From NCBI GenBank assembly GCA_002127285.1, contig NFUW01000002.1, forward strand, positions 954,744 through 1,018,743: a DNA stretch of 64,000 nt, in the 5' to 3' direction. Under the pieces are notes generated by a model. It saw only the letters and a list, made by a program, of their open reading frames with translations. It ran no database searches and had not been told where the DNA came from. Both the position numbers and the translations under genes were made by a program. The stretch comes from Chitinophagaceae bacterium IBVUCB1 (lineage in GTDB: Bacteria; Bacteroidota; Bacteroidia; Chitinophagales; Chitinophagaceae). Every line of letters starts with the position of its first letter. The first letter of the stretch is position 1. Positions 41,293 through 50,268 of the stretch are shown here, piece after piece.

Positions 41293-41308
41293 AATTTTCT
41301 GCTAAAAT

Positions 41309-41338
41309 TTTGCAGAAAGTTAAAATAGCTTATCTTTG
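41309..41338 (+). promoter_or_regulatory. promoter of tRNA-Glu
   Basis: TTTG, 18-bp spacer, TATCTTTG, 18 bp upstream of the tRNA 5' end. Confidence 0.65.
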
Positions 41339-41356
41339 CAATCCCAAAAGGGAAAT

Positions 41357-41428
41357 GCCGCGTTGGTCAATCGGCTAAGACGCCTCCCTTTCACGGAGGA
41401 ATGACGGGTTCGACTCCCGTACGTGGTA
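41357..41428 (+). tRNA. tRNA-Glu (anticodon TTC)
   Basis: A cloverleaf folds fully: acceptor GCCGCGT / ACGTGGT (G1-U72 and one G-U wobble), D-stem GTC/GAC, anticodon stem CCTCC/GGAGG with loop CTTTCAC (anticodon TTC), T-arm ACGGG-TTCGACT-CCCGT. The discriminator is A. CCA is not encoded. A terminator follows 12 bp downstream. Confidence 0.93.
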
Positions 41429-41440
41429 CGCGGTAAAAGA

Positions 41441-41470
41441 AAAAGGCAACTGTTACGGTTGCCTTTTTTT
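41441..41470 (+). terminator. terminator of tRNA-Glu
   Basis: Stem AAAAGGCAAC / GTTGCCTTTT followed by TTT; separates the two tRNA genes. Confidence 0.8.
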
Positions 41471-41500
41471 GTTGGTTGTTCTTTAATTTTGTCCGCACAT

Positions 41501-41572
41501 GGCCTCGTAGTACAATGGATAGTATAAGAGTTTCCGAAGCTCCAGATTCAAGTTCGATTCTTGACGAGGCTA
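41501..41572 (+). tRNA. tRNA-Arg (anticodon CCG)
   Basis: Acceptor GGCCTCG / CGAGGCT, D-stem GTAC/GTAT, anticodon stem AGAGT/GCTCC with loop TTCCGAA (anticodon CCG, reads CGG) and an A-C mismatch at the 27-43 pair, T-arm TCAAG-TTCGATT-CTTGA. Discriminator A, no encoded CCA. No good -7 box lies between the tRNA-Glu terminator and this gene. Confidence 0.88.
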
Positions 41573-41579
41573 CATAATA

Positions 41580-41611
41580 AACGCCCTTGAATATTCAGGG
41601 GCGTTTTTTTG
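41580..41611 (+). terminator. terminator of tRNA-Arg
   Basis: 12-bp stem AACGCCCTTGAA / TTCAGGGGCGTT (one wobble pair) and seven T. It also lies downstream of the convergent T9SS gene. Confidence 0.8.
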
Positions 41612-41630
41612 CTTGAACAATTTTTATATT

Positions 41631-43559
41631 CTATTGCTTAGTGAAATATGCATGTTGTGTATCGTTCACCTTCAAAAAATAAGTGCCAGGTGATAATTCA
41701 GAAACATTGATAATAGCTTCTTTAGTATGATATTCTTTGAGAAAGACGATTCTTTTTCCCGTTAAGTCAAAAACTTCAATTTTATTAATGAGTTGATTAC
41801 TCATTATTTTTAAGTCAATGCCTACAGGGTTCGGGTGTATTTTGATTTCATTAGTGTCATGCACTTCCGAAATACTGGTATTCCATGCTGTAATTACATT
41901 AGAAATTGTTCTGTCGTACGAAGTACCTACATTGGTACATGGGTTAGGAAGCAATGCTTCTATCCTATATCTATTGCTACCACTTGGCAGGCTATTATCA
42001 ATAAAAGTGGTATCGCTACCACTAATATTCAAATTTGCTATTGGACTAAAAACACCTCCATTATTACTCCGCATAACAACGTATGTAAGGTTTGGTATTC
42101 CTTCATAAGTGTTCCAAGAAATAGACGCCTGATTGTTGAATAAATAATTAAATTTTAAGTGAATAGTATTATACACTTTTGAAGAATCGACATTTGTTTC
42201 TCTAAAACAGCTGTCTATCAATGTAATTCTATACTTATATTTTTTTGTTGTTGCTGATGCAGTAATATCTATAAACTTATTAACATTATGCGGCACTTTA
42301 CCTATGACATCATAGTTACCTGAATTTTCTCTATAAATAGTATATGAGTCTACATAAGGAGCATTGCTTCCATCCCATAATATTGTATTAAATCCACTAG
42401 CAGAATCAGTAAACACAGCACAAATATCTACTTTGCTCTGTGGGTATGGGCAATTAAATTTCATGACAGTAGCTTTACTGCTGTTAGCATAGTCTCTATA
42501 AGCAACACATGGAGAGCCTGATTTATCAATAATGAGAGATGTAAACTCAATCCCCCCGTCTGAAAATGCAATATTGCCAACTGACACCCACTTACTACCA
42601 TCAAATTTCATTACAGTTACTTTATTATTGTCCGATTGATCCTGAAACGCAACAACAGGCGAACCAGTACTGTCAATTGCTAGAGAAACATGCCTTGCAG
42701 AACCATTTGAAAACCCTTGCTTGCCAACTGTAACCCATTTTGTACCATCGTACTTCATTACTGTTGCTTTCCTGCCTATCGAAAGATCGCTATACGCAAC
42801 GAAAGGTGTACTATTTTTATCAACTTTCAGGCATACATATTCTGCCGCATCAACAGAAAAACCAACTTTACCTAATGTAGTCCAGTTAGACCCAATTAAT
42901 TTTTTGACTGTAACCTTAGAACCATTTACTACATCACTGTAAGCAATAAACAATGAGTCATTTTTATCAATATCTAATGATATATATTCACCATCTCCAG
43001 TTGATACTCCAGGCCCTCCTACATAAACCCAATTAGTACCATCGAATTTCATAACAGCGGGTTTTTTATAATCCCATGTGTCTTTGAAAGCAATAAATAG
43101 GGTGTCTTTACTATTTGTAAGCATAGATATAAACACAGCATGGTTCGATTTGGGGCCGTATGTACCTAATTTCACCCAACTACTACCATTGTACTTATAC
43201 ACTTTTGTATTGTAGCCAGATGCCCAAGTATATTCTTCAAAGGCTACATATGGTGTGTTATTGTTGTCAATTGCAAGTGTTGTTAAAGCTACTGTTCCTG
43301 TAGAAAATCCTTTAGCACCGACAGGTATCCAGTATGTCCCATCATACTTCATCACGGTTGCCTTTAAGCCTTGTCCGTAATCCCCATAAGCCAAATACAA
43401 CACACCATTTTTATCAGATTTTAATGATGTAAAGGTTACAGAACTGTCTGACAAACCAAAAGTTCCAATTGGTTGCCATAATTTTTGAGCAATTGAAATA
43501 GTAGTACTTAAAATGACCAAAACGGCTGAAAGAAGGATTTGTTGGTTTATCTTTCTCAT
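41631..43559 (-). CDS. T9SS cargo protein with seven ~49-residue repeats (predicted beta-propeller)
   Basis: 642 residues. After the signal peptide (ending SIAQ) seven consecutive repeats of about 49 residues run from ~32 to ~375. Each has the plan G-x-x-G-[FV]-S ... L-x-IDK-x-x-x-PFVAYSD ... KATVMKYDGT-x-W-x-x-V. Seven blades suggest a closed propeller. Two fibronectin-type modules (about 390-560) and a T9SS type A sorting domain (KIHPNPVG, IEVFDLTGKR, GTYFLKV) follow. The gene is AT-richer than its neighbours. It would be exported to the cell surface, perhaps for binding; no enzyme motif is seen. Confidence 0.82.
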   Translation of the reverse strand: MRKINQQILLSAVLVILSTTISIAQKLWQPIGTFGLSDSSVTFTSLKSDKNGVLYLAYGDYGQGLKATVMKYDGTYWIPVGAKGFSTGTVALTTLAIDNNNTPYVAFEEYTWASGYNTKVYKYNGSSWVKLGTYGPKSNHAVFISMLTNSKDTLFIAFKDTWDYKKPAVMKFDGTNWVYVGGPGVSTGDGEYISLDIDKNDSLFIAYSDVVNGSKVTVKKLIGSNWTTLGKVGFSVDAAEYVCLKVDKNSTPFVAYSDLSIGRKATVMKYDGTKWVTVGKQGFSNGSARHVSLAIDSTGSPVVAFQDQSDNNKVTVMKFDGSKWVSVGNIAFSDGGIEFTSLIIDKSGSPCVAYRDYANSSKATVMKFNCPYPQSKVDICAVFTDSASGFNTILWDGSNAPYVDSYTIYRENSGNYDVIGKVPHNVNKFIDITASATTKKYKYRITLIDSCFRETNVDSSKVYNTIHLKFNYLFNNQASISWNTYEGIPNLTYVVMRSNNGGVFSPIANLNISGSDTTFIDNSLPSGSNRYRIEALLPNPCTNVGTSYDRTISNVITAWNTSISEVHDTNEIKIHPNPVGIDLKIMSNQLINKIEVFDLTGKRIVFLKEYHTKEAIINVSELSPGTYFLKVNDTQHAYFTKQ

Positions 43560-43653
43560 ATAATAGTTGTTACATGCAATTTATGTAATTAAGTATTACA
43601 ATATTTAAATGTTTAACGCAAATAGTATTTTTATTCTATAATCAATTACATTA

Positions 43654-46101
43654 ATGCACCCAAAGAAAACATTCCCCCGTTGGCTGAAGGTTTCGTTGAA
43701 AATACTGGCTGTTTGTATTACGGTAGTGGTGTGTGCATGGGTAGTATTGGGCATCTACATCAATAACAATAAAAAAGAGCTGCTGGCTAAAGTTGCTCAA
43801 GAAATAAATAATAAACTGAAGGGCGATTTGCAAATCGGCAGTATGGATTTGGTGCTATTCAGCAGTTTCCCTGATATTTCTGTTTCTTTAAAAGATGTAT
43901 CACTGCGCGACAGTTTGTGGCAGCAACACCACAATGATTTGCTGCAAGCAAAGCGCATCTATGCCGACTTAGGCATCGCTTCGCTAATAAAAGGCAAACC
44001 AGTAATACACCAACTGCGTGTGAACAATGGCAAAGTATATATATATACAGATAGCAATGGCTACAGCAATACATGGGCATTACAACCCAAAGAAAAAAAA
44101 GAGGGCAAGAAAAAAGGGGCTGAGATAGAAAACCTGTCTATACACAATGTAGCCTTGGTGATAGAGAATAAAGTGAAGTTTAAATACTTTTCGCTACAAC
44201 TGAATGAGGTGAGCGGCAAGTGGAAAAACAAAACGGACGGTTGGAAAGTGCGTGTGCATACAGATGTATTGGTAAAACAATTTTGTTTCAATACAGCAAG
44301 GGGCAGCTTTCTGCAAAACAAAAAGATTGAAGGCACCATCGTCGCTACTTACGATAAAAGCAAACAACTGCTCACACTACCCAAACAGGCATTACATATA
44401 GACGAAACCATTGTGACACTGACAGGTGAGTTTGACTTTGCATTACAACCTGCCAATTTCAAACTGACTATCAGTAGCGATGATGTAATGCTGCACGAAG
44501 CATCTGCCATGCTGACGAAACCTATTGCATCTAAGATAAACCTTGTGAACCTTGACAAACCCATCGCTACAAAAGCCATACTGATAGGCAAGATGCAGTA
44601 TAGAGATACACCATGGGTGCGTGCATACTGGACGGTTAAGAACAATACGCTGCATACACCTATTGGCAGCATTGAGCAAACGAATTTTACTGGCATGTAC
44701 ACCAATCAGGTGGTACGGGGACAAACCTACGGAGATGAGAACTCAGCTATCTATGCATACAACCTGAAAGGCAGGCTATATGATATACCTTTTGCGTTTG
44801 ACAGCGCTACCGTTACCAATCTGAAACGCCCTGTACTTAGCGGACGTGTGCGTACTAAATTTGAACTGCCTAAGATAAACGAGCTTACGGCTGGCAATAC
44901 ATTTGATTTTACTACGGGTATGGCAGACGTTGATTTGCTGTATCGTGGCGGGCTCAGTGAAAACGATACCGCCATACCATACATCTACGGCCACATCAAA
45001 TTGCAAAAAGCTGCTGTAAACTACACACCCAAAAACATTGCTTTCACCAACTGTAATGGCACATTATTCTTTAACGGCAACGACCTGCAGGTAAATAATC
45101 TGCAATTGACAAGAAATAAAAGCACGGTAAGGATGCAAGGTGGCGTAAAGCAATTCCTGACATTCTTTTACCAATCGCCTGATAAGGCATTGATAGATTG
45201 GCATATCACCAGCAATTATGTAGATGTGGGCGATTACCTGCCCTTTGTATCGAAAGCAAAGTATAGCTATAACATATCCAAAAAGCGGGGCACTACAACA
45301 CGCTATATCTCAAGGTTGAATCGCTTTCTTGAAATGAGCAGCGCACACTTGGATGTGAACATTGCACAAGTAGGCTTCAGACAATTCAAAGCATCAAATG
45401 TAAAGGCTGATATATTGCTGAAGAAAGCAGATATTTTAGTTAACAACATAAAACTGAATCACGCCAATGGTGTGCTGCAAGTGAAAGCAGAATTGTTTCC
45501 GAGCAATACGGGTACGCCATTTAATATGCAGGCAGACATTGCGCATGTAAACGTGCAGCAACTGTTTTACGCATTTGAAAACTTTGGACAAGAAGCGATA
45601 GAAGATAATAATATACGCGGCATCATCAGCGCGGCAGTAAAGATGAAAGGCAGCCTGAGCAATAAAGGCGGGCTTGTACCCTATTCGCTGAATGGCAATT
45701 GTGATTTCCATTTGGTAAACGGTGCATTGGTAAACTTTGAACCGTTGGAACGTGTTGGCAAAATCATTTTCAGACGAAGGAATTTATCAAACATAACCTT
45801 TAAGAAAATAGAGAACGACCTGCTGGTACAAGGAAGTAAAATATACATCAAACCGATGGCAATAGAGTCGAGCGTATTGAATATTTTTCTGAAAGGTGTT
45901 TATAGCCTTACTACAGGTACTAACATTGAAATGGAAATACCCATCCGCAATCCACGAAAGGATGAACTGATTGAGGATAAGGAACTGAAAGAAAAACGCA
46001 GCCGCAGGGGCATAGTGTTGTATCTGAAAGCAGAGGACGGCGAAGATGGTAAAGTGAAAATACACTGGAACAAAGAGGGTAAAAAGATAACAGCCGAATA
46101 A
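43654..46101 (+). CDS. AsmA-like envelope protein
   Basis: 815 residues: one N-terminal membrane helix (about 17-36) with the AsmA start (LKISLKILAV-like), followed by a long beta-rich periplasmic body. An AsmA-like C-terminal domain (about 640-780) contains the MKGSLSNKGG segment and the NITFKKIEND-x-L-x-V-x-G-x-KIYIKPMAI-x-SS pattern. AsmA-clan proteins are thought to form hydrophobic bridges carrying phospholipids to the outer membrane. A small membrane protein gene follows 23 bp downstream. Confidence 0.8.
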   Translation: MHPKKTFPRWLKVSLKILAVCITVVVCAWVVLGIYINNNKKELLAKVAQEINNKLKGDLQIGSMDLVLFSSFPDISVSLKDVSLRDSLWQQHHNDLLQAKRIYADLGIASLIKGKPVIHQLRVNNGKVYIYTDSNGYSNTWALQPKEKKEGKKKGAEIENLSIHNVALVIENKVKFKYFSLQLNEVSGKWKNKTDGWKVRVHTDVLVKQFCFNTARGSFLQNKKIEGTIVATYDKSKQLLTLPKQALHIDETIVTLTGEFDFALQPANFKLTISSDDVMLHEASAMLTKPIASKINLVNLDKPIATKAILIGKMQYRDTPWVRAYWTVKNNTLHTPIGSIEQTNFTGMYTNQVVRGQTYGDENSAIYAYNLKGRLYDIPFAFDSATVTNLKRPVLSGRVRTKFELPKINELTAGNTFDFTTGMADVDLLYRGGLSENDTAIPYIYGHIKLQKAAVNYTPKNIAFTNCNGTLFFNGNDLQVNNLQLTRNKSTVRMQGGVKQFLTFFYQSPDKALIDWHITSNYVDVGDYLPFVSKAKYSYNISKKRGTTTRYISRLNRFLEMSSAHLDVNIAQVGFRQFKASNVKADILLKKADILVNNIKLNHANGVLQVKAELFPSNTGTPFNMQADIAHVNVQQLFYAFENFGQEAIEDNNIRGIISAAVKMKGSLSNKGGLVPYSLNGNCDFHLVNGALVNFEPLERVGKIIFRRRNLSNITFKKIENDLLVQGSKIYIKPMAIESSVLNIFLKGVYSLTTGTNIEMEIPIRNPRKDELIEDKELKEKRSRRGIVLYLKAEDGEDGKVKIHWNKEGKKITAE

Positions 46102-46124
46102 TGGCAACAGCTTAGATTTGCAAG

Positions 46125-46547
46125 ATGAAAAAACGCATCCCAATATTATTGTTGCTGGCAGGTATTGCTGTTACATGCGGTTATCTGTTTCACAAAATAT
46201 CGTGGATAGGTAGGATGGGGATTAATCTTGCATACAATGAATACGAAATATTCAAAAGCTGGTGGAGAAGCTCGCTATTGGTTTTCGCTATCTATATATT
46301 GATATACCTTGTACATTATTTCATATCCAAAGACAAGGGACGAGGCAGGGTGATAGTGATTAATACCGTCAGTATGCTGATAGCCATAGCAGGATTGTAT
46401 TATACCTATCACGATTTCAGGACAGATTTTTCTCATCGTATAGCAGGTGAGCGTTTTCATTTGGGTTTCTATCTTTTTTGGCTGGGCTGGACAGTTATCA
46501 ATCTGCACTTCATCATCAGCAAACCAAAGGAAATAGCCAAGCCTTAG
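46125..46547 (+). CDS. small polytopic membrane protein
   Basis: 140 residues with four predicted membrane helices (about 5-22, 48-66, 80-96, 112-130) and no recognised motif. It is probably cotranscribed with the AsmA-like gene. Its 3' end overlaps the convergent trmN6 gene by 4 bases, so no terminator separates them. Confidence 0.6.
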   Translation: MKKRIPILLLLAGIAVTCGYLFHKISWIGRMGINLAYNEYEIFKSWWRSSLLVFAIYILIYLVHYFISKDKGRGRVIVINTVSMLIAIAGLYYTYHDFRTDFSHRIAGERFHLGFYLFWLGWTVINLHFIISKPKEIAKP

Positions 46548-47254
46548 AGCTTTTGATAAAATGGTTGCAGCAAATTGGAGAACGCATCTGTATATCCCCC
46601 ACTCTCACTGTATATCTGTAATGTTTCTGTAGTTGTATGCGTATTCCCTTTGGTGCAGATGCTCACTACACGGTTGTAGTCTGCACCCTGCTTGGGATAA
46701 ACGAATAATTGCTTTGCAATACACCAATCATTACGTTGCAATAGCGATTGCCATAGCTGATGCTCTGCAGCAGGTAAGATAATGGCCGCATACCCTGTAG
46801 GTGTAAGCACTTGTTGTATAACTGCAAACAACGCATCGTAAGTAAGCGAGATGGTATGACGAACCTGATTGCGTTGCGCATCATCGCTCAGTAAACTATT
46901 ATTGAAGAAAGGCGGGTTGCAAATAACCATATCATACTGCTTGCTGAAAGCATAGTTCGTAACATCTGCCTGTAATACAGAAATGCGTTCTGCCCAAGAC
47001 GATGCAGCAACATTTTCTTTCGCTTGATTGGCTGCAGCTACATCCAGTTCTACGGCATCAATAATTATCTCACTATTGCGTTGTGCCAGCATCAGCGACA
47101 GCAACCCTGTACCTGTACCAATATCCAGAACATGCTTTACCCCATCTTCAACAGGCACCCATGCACCTTGTATGCAGGAATCGGTAGATACCTTCATGGC
47201 ACACCTATCCTGATGAATGGTAAATTGCTTGAAATGAAAAAAGTGGTTGCTCAT
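46544..47254 (-). CDS. tRNA1(Val) A37 N6-methyltransferase (TrmN6/YfiC-like)
   Basis: 236 residues of a class-I SAM methyltransferase. It starts HFKQFTIHQDRCAMKVSTDS, the TrmN6/TrmM signature. Motif I is VLDIGTGTGLLSLMLAQ (near 40-56) and the catalytic NPPF (ICNPPFFNNS near 120) is that of N6-adenine enzymes. I favour the ATG at 47254, which overlaps the tsaD stop codon as ATGA; an alternative ATG lies two codons earlier. Genes for tRNA N6-modification (this) and t6A (tsaD) are thus coupled. Confidence 0.85.
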   Translation of the reverse strand: MSNHFFHFKQFTIHQDRCAMKVSTDSCIQGAWVPVEDGVKHVLDIGTGTGLLSLMLAQRNSEIIIDAVELDVAAANQAKENVAASSWAERISVLQADVTNYAFSKQYDMVICNPPFFNNSLLSDDAQRNQVRHTISLTYDALFAVIQQVLTPTGYAAIILPAAEHQLWQSLLQRNDWCIAKQLFVYPKQGADYNRVVSICTKGNTHTTTETLQIYSESGGYTDAFSNLLQPFYQKL

Positions 47255-48267
47255 ATCCATGCAGCCCTTGCTGTAGGGCTTGCACTTAAATCTGCAAACT
47301 GCCCTTGCAGGTATTTGTAATAACCCGTAATACCTATCATAGCGGCATTATCTGTACAATATTCAAACTTGGGTATGTGTACCTGCCAGCCCATTTGTTT
47401 GCCTGTTTCTGCAAGTGCTGCACGCAATCCGCTATTAGCAGATACGCCGCCGGCAATACCTATATGGTTGATGTTTAATTCTCTGGCTGCTTTCTTTAGT
47501 TTCTTCATCAGCATGGTGATGATGGTATGCTGCACGGAAGCGCATATATCATTGAGGTTGTTGGCAACGAAATCGGCATCTTTCTTTTTTTCGTTTTGCA
47601 GAAAATAAAGAACGGCTGTTTTCAAACCGCTAAAACTAAAATCAAAACCCTGCATATCACTTAGCGGAAAACTGAACCTTGTAGGGTTGCCCTCTTTAGC
47701 CAGTTTATCTACCATTGGCCCGCCGGGGTATGGCAATCCCAGCATCTTGGCTACTTTATCAAAAGCCTCGCCTGCAGCATCATCTATGGTTTCCCCCAAT
47801 ACTTGCATATCCAGATGGCTTTTGCACAACACCACCTGCGTATGCCCACCCGAAACGGTAAGGCATAGAAATGGAAATTGCGGCTTGGGTTCGTCTATAA
47901 AATGCGCCAGTACGTGTGCCTGCATATGGTGTACGGATATTAAGGGTACATTCAGGGCTTGCGCAAAGGATTTGGCAAAACATGCACCTACCAGCAAAGA
48001 GCCTATCAGGCCGGGGGCTTGTGTAAAAGCTACGGCATTGATGTCTTGTTTGTCTATACCTGCTTGTTTCAATGCTACATCTACTACAGGCACTATCTTC
48101 TGCATATGCGCGCGCGATGCCATTTCGGGCACTACACCACCATACAACTCATGCACTTTTTGTGTGGCAATGAGGTTGCTCAACACTACCCCATCCTGCA
48201 CTATAGCTGCACTGGTATCGTCGCAAGACGACTCTATTGCTAATATATTTACCTTACCGTTTGCCAT
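47251..48267 (-). CDS. tsaD: tRNA N6-adenosine threonylcarbamoyltransferase TsaD
   Basis: 338 residues of the Kae1/TsaD ASKHA fold. The start ILAIESSCDDTSAAIV, the metal-binding HHMQAH motif (near 112-117), the GGGHTQ-type SGGHTQV strand, and IAGGVSANS toward the C-terminus are all present. With TsaB and TsaE it makes t6A37 on ANN-reading tRNAs. It overlaps the downstream methyltransferase start (ATGA). Confidence 0.96.
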   Translation of the reverse strand: MANGKVNILAIESSCDDTSAAIVQDGVVLSNLIATQKVHELYGGVVPEMASRAHMQKIVPVVDVALKQAGIDKQDINAVAFTQAPGLIGSLLVGACFAKSFAQALNVPLISVHHMQAHVLAHFIDEPKPQFPFLCLTVSGGHTQVVLCKSHLDMQVLGETIDDAAGEAFDKVAKMLGLPYPGGPMVDKLAKEGNPTRFSFPLSDMQGFDFSFSGLKTAVLYFLQNEKKKDADFVANNLNDICASVQHTIITMLMKKLKKAARELNINHIGIAGGVSANSGLRAALAETGKQMGWQVHIPKFEYCTDNAAMIGITGYYKYLQGQFADLSASPTARAAWI

Positions 48268-48361
48268 AAACAGGCTGCAAAAATCGTTAATCGTTGGCTG
48301 AATATCAAATAATCCACATTCGGGTATAAAACTGTACCAAATAATGCTTTGAGGGCGTTGA

Positions 48362-49267
48362 ATGATTTATATTTTTGCCCTACAAGCGCATGTTTTGCCA
48401 TTATTAAAGAGCCATATAGCTACCGCACTGCTGTTCATTGCCATCGTATTGTATGGCTGCGATGAAAACGGCAATCTATCGGGCAGTAATGGAAGCATCA
48501 ACCTGCAATTCAATTTTTCGAAAGATAGCAGCTACCAATACATACTGGATAGCCGTATGACACTGGAACCGATGGTAAACGGCAAAACCTTATCCATCAC
48601 TCAGCAAATGAAACTGTTATCTACCTACAAAGTAACTTCTGCAAACGGCAGTAATAAAAATGTAGCGGTTACATACAACCGCATTACCATCAGTTCGGGC
48701 AATGGCATTACTACCAATGAGTACGACTCTGACGATACGGCTAATAAAAATGAATTATTTGCTAGCATTGGCAAGATGATGAACCGCACGTTCAATATAT
48801 CAGTATCTGCCAATGGCATAACAGGCATCCAAAGCCTGTACGACGAAGAGCAGATTACTGACAGCAGCACGGCACTATACGGAGATAGTTCACTTCGAAA
48901 AGCCATGCTGCCATTTCTGAATATGTACCCCAACGCAACCATAAAAGCGGGCGATGCTTGGCAAAAAAAGTTTCATACATCCAATGGCTTCATACACATG
49001 GTATTGGAAAATACCTATACCCTGAAAAGCATAGATGGAAATATAGCCCATATAGAACTGCAAGGGAAGATAACACCTGAAGACAGCACGGGTGCAATGG
49101 TATTCAGCGGTGTACAATCAGGCGGGATAGATGTAGATATAAAAACAGGCTTGATAACCATTGGCCGTATTATGCAACACCTGAACGGGAAAATAACCAA
49201 TAATGGCAAAGTAAGCGAAGTAAGTGCCAGTTCGGAAATATCGCTGATAGGTAATAAACTGCCTTAA
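48362..49267 (+). CDS. DUF6263-like lipoprotein (start uncertain)
   Basis: About 290-301 residues: a hydrophobic leader ending in a lipobox (VLYGC), then a beta-rich domain of alternating strands resembling DUF6263. No enzyme motif. The start is unclear. The ATG at 48362 places a full -7 box (TATTTTTG, 48370-48377) inside the coding region, so a TTG at 48395 (followed by PLLKSH and the leader) may be the real start. It is divergent from tsaD. Confidence 0.65.
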   Translation: MIYIFALQAHVLPLLKSHIATALLFIAIVLYGCDENGNLSGSNGSINLQFNFSKDSSYQYILDSRMTLEPMVNGKTLSITQQMKLLSTYKVTSANGSNKNVAVTYNRITISSGNGITTNEYDSDDTANKNELFASIGKMMNRTFNISVSANGITGIQSLYDEEQITDSSTALYGDSSLRKAMLPFLNMYPNATIKAGDAWQKKFHTSNGFIHMVLENTYTLKSIDGNIAHIELQGKITPEDSTGAMVFSGVQSGGIDVDIKTGLITIGRIMQHLNGKITNNGKVSEVSASSEISLIGNKLP

Positions 49268-49354
49268 AATCAAAATTCCCCTATCCTCTGTCCGACAGCG
49301 ATTTGGGGAAAATCTCAAAGCAACTATATCGTGCTTGTGTTAAGTATAACGCAA

Positions 49355-50191
49355 TTACTGTGCCATTTCATCTGTGGCATTGTCATTGGCTTGTAAATCA
49401 TTGCTTTGTGTACCGCTGCTTTCACCACTTTGCGCGGCTTCTTCCTCTCTGTTATGGTTCCACTCAATGATGAAGTTGTTGCGCCCTGTGCCTATCAGCA
49501 GCCCAAGGTAGCGTTGCTGTGCAAGCTCCAGCATAGCGAGGAATGTAAAAATAGCGTGTATCCTGTTTTCGCATTGAGAGAAGATAGCTTCAAATGCTAC
49601 ACGACCGTTTGTTTTCATATAGTCGAGCAGATGTATGCGCTGCCCCTCAAGGCTATAATTATATTTTACAACAACATGCTGCGGCTTGTTTTCCCTGTCC
49701 TGAAAGCGCTTCATCACTTTCTCGAAAGCCTGCATCAGCTTGAACATGGTTACGGTTTGTATCTCCGTTCCCTCGCTGTATGTTTCACCCAATGCTTCCA
49801 ACTCTTGCCTTATGTTGCCACGCTTTTGTTGCAGCAAACGCTCAGCTTCCATTATCACCATCTGTTCAGATGCTTCTTTAAAGCGTTTGTATTCCAGTAT
49901 CTTATCTACCAGTTCCTGACGCGGGTCTATTTCATTACCCTGTGCATCCAATTCTCTGCGCGGCAGCAGCATCTTGGCTTTGATGCGCATAAGGGTAGAT
50001 ATGAATAATATAAACTCGCTTGCCAGCTCTATATTCAGGCTTTCCAGCTCATGTATATATTTCAGGAAGTCTTTGGTGATGTTGTGTATGGGTATGTTAT
50101 AAATATCCAGTTCGTCGCGCTCTATAAAGAACAGCAACAGGTCGAAAGGGCCTTCAAACTGGGGCAATTTTATCTGGTACGAGGTGGACAT
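49355..50191 (-). CDS. scpA: segregation and condensation protein A
   Basis: 278 residues, the kleisin subunit that bridges SMC heads with ScpB in chromosome organisation. The N-terminal kleisin helix block reads FEGPFDLLLFFIERDELDIYNIPI. LMRIKAKMLLPR is the next family signature, and a C-terminal winged helix (about 200-250) follows. The tail after 255 is an acidic, Asn/Ser-rich extension. scpB and smc are not in the window. Its -7 box overlaps the terminator of the upstream DUF3078 gene. Confidence 0.94.
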   Translation of the reverse strand: MSTSYQIKLPQFEGPFDLLLFFIERDELDIYNIPIHNITKDFLKYIHELESLNIELASEFILFISTLMRIKAKMLLPRRELDAQGNEIDPRQELVDKILEYKRFKEASEQMVIMEAERLLQQKRGNIRQELEALGETYSEGTEIQTVTMFKLMQAFEKVMKRFQDRENKPQHVVVKYNYSLEGQRIHLLDYMKTNGRVAFEAIFSQCENRIHAIFTFLAMLELAQQRYLGLLIGTGRNNFIIEWNHNREEEAAQSGESSGTQSNDLQANDNATDEMAQ

Positions 50192-50210
50192 TAATCAAAT
50201 CTATATTAAA

Positions 50211-50243
50211 GAAGCGTACCCGTTAAGGCACGCTTCAAATGTA
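50211..50243 (-). promoter_or_regulatory. overlapping DUF3078 terminator and scpA promoter
   Basis: Minus strand: -7 box TACATTTG (50236-50243) directly followed by the hairpin GAAGCGTGCC-loop-GGGTACGCTTC (50211-50236, one mismatch). Transcripts reading through from DUF3078 meet the whole hairpin. scpA transcripts should start inside its 5' arm and so escape it. Confidence 0.45.
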
Positions 50244-50268
50244 ATCTTTTCGGTGCAAAATTCTGTTA

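Noticed and set aside
41357-43653. Genomic island integrated at tRNA-Arg
   Set aside because: The AT-rich propeller gene follows the tRNA, but no repeat of the tRNA 3' end and no integrase are present.
44093-44100. A8 run in the AsmA-like gene as another slippage site
   Set aside because: Only eight A, inside a Lys/Glu stretch, and the -1 frame continues for several codons before a stop; no domain boundary there.
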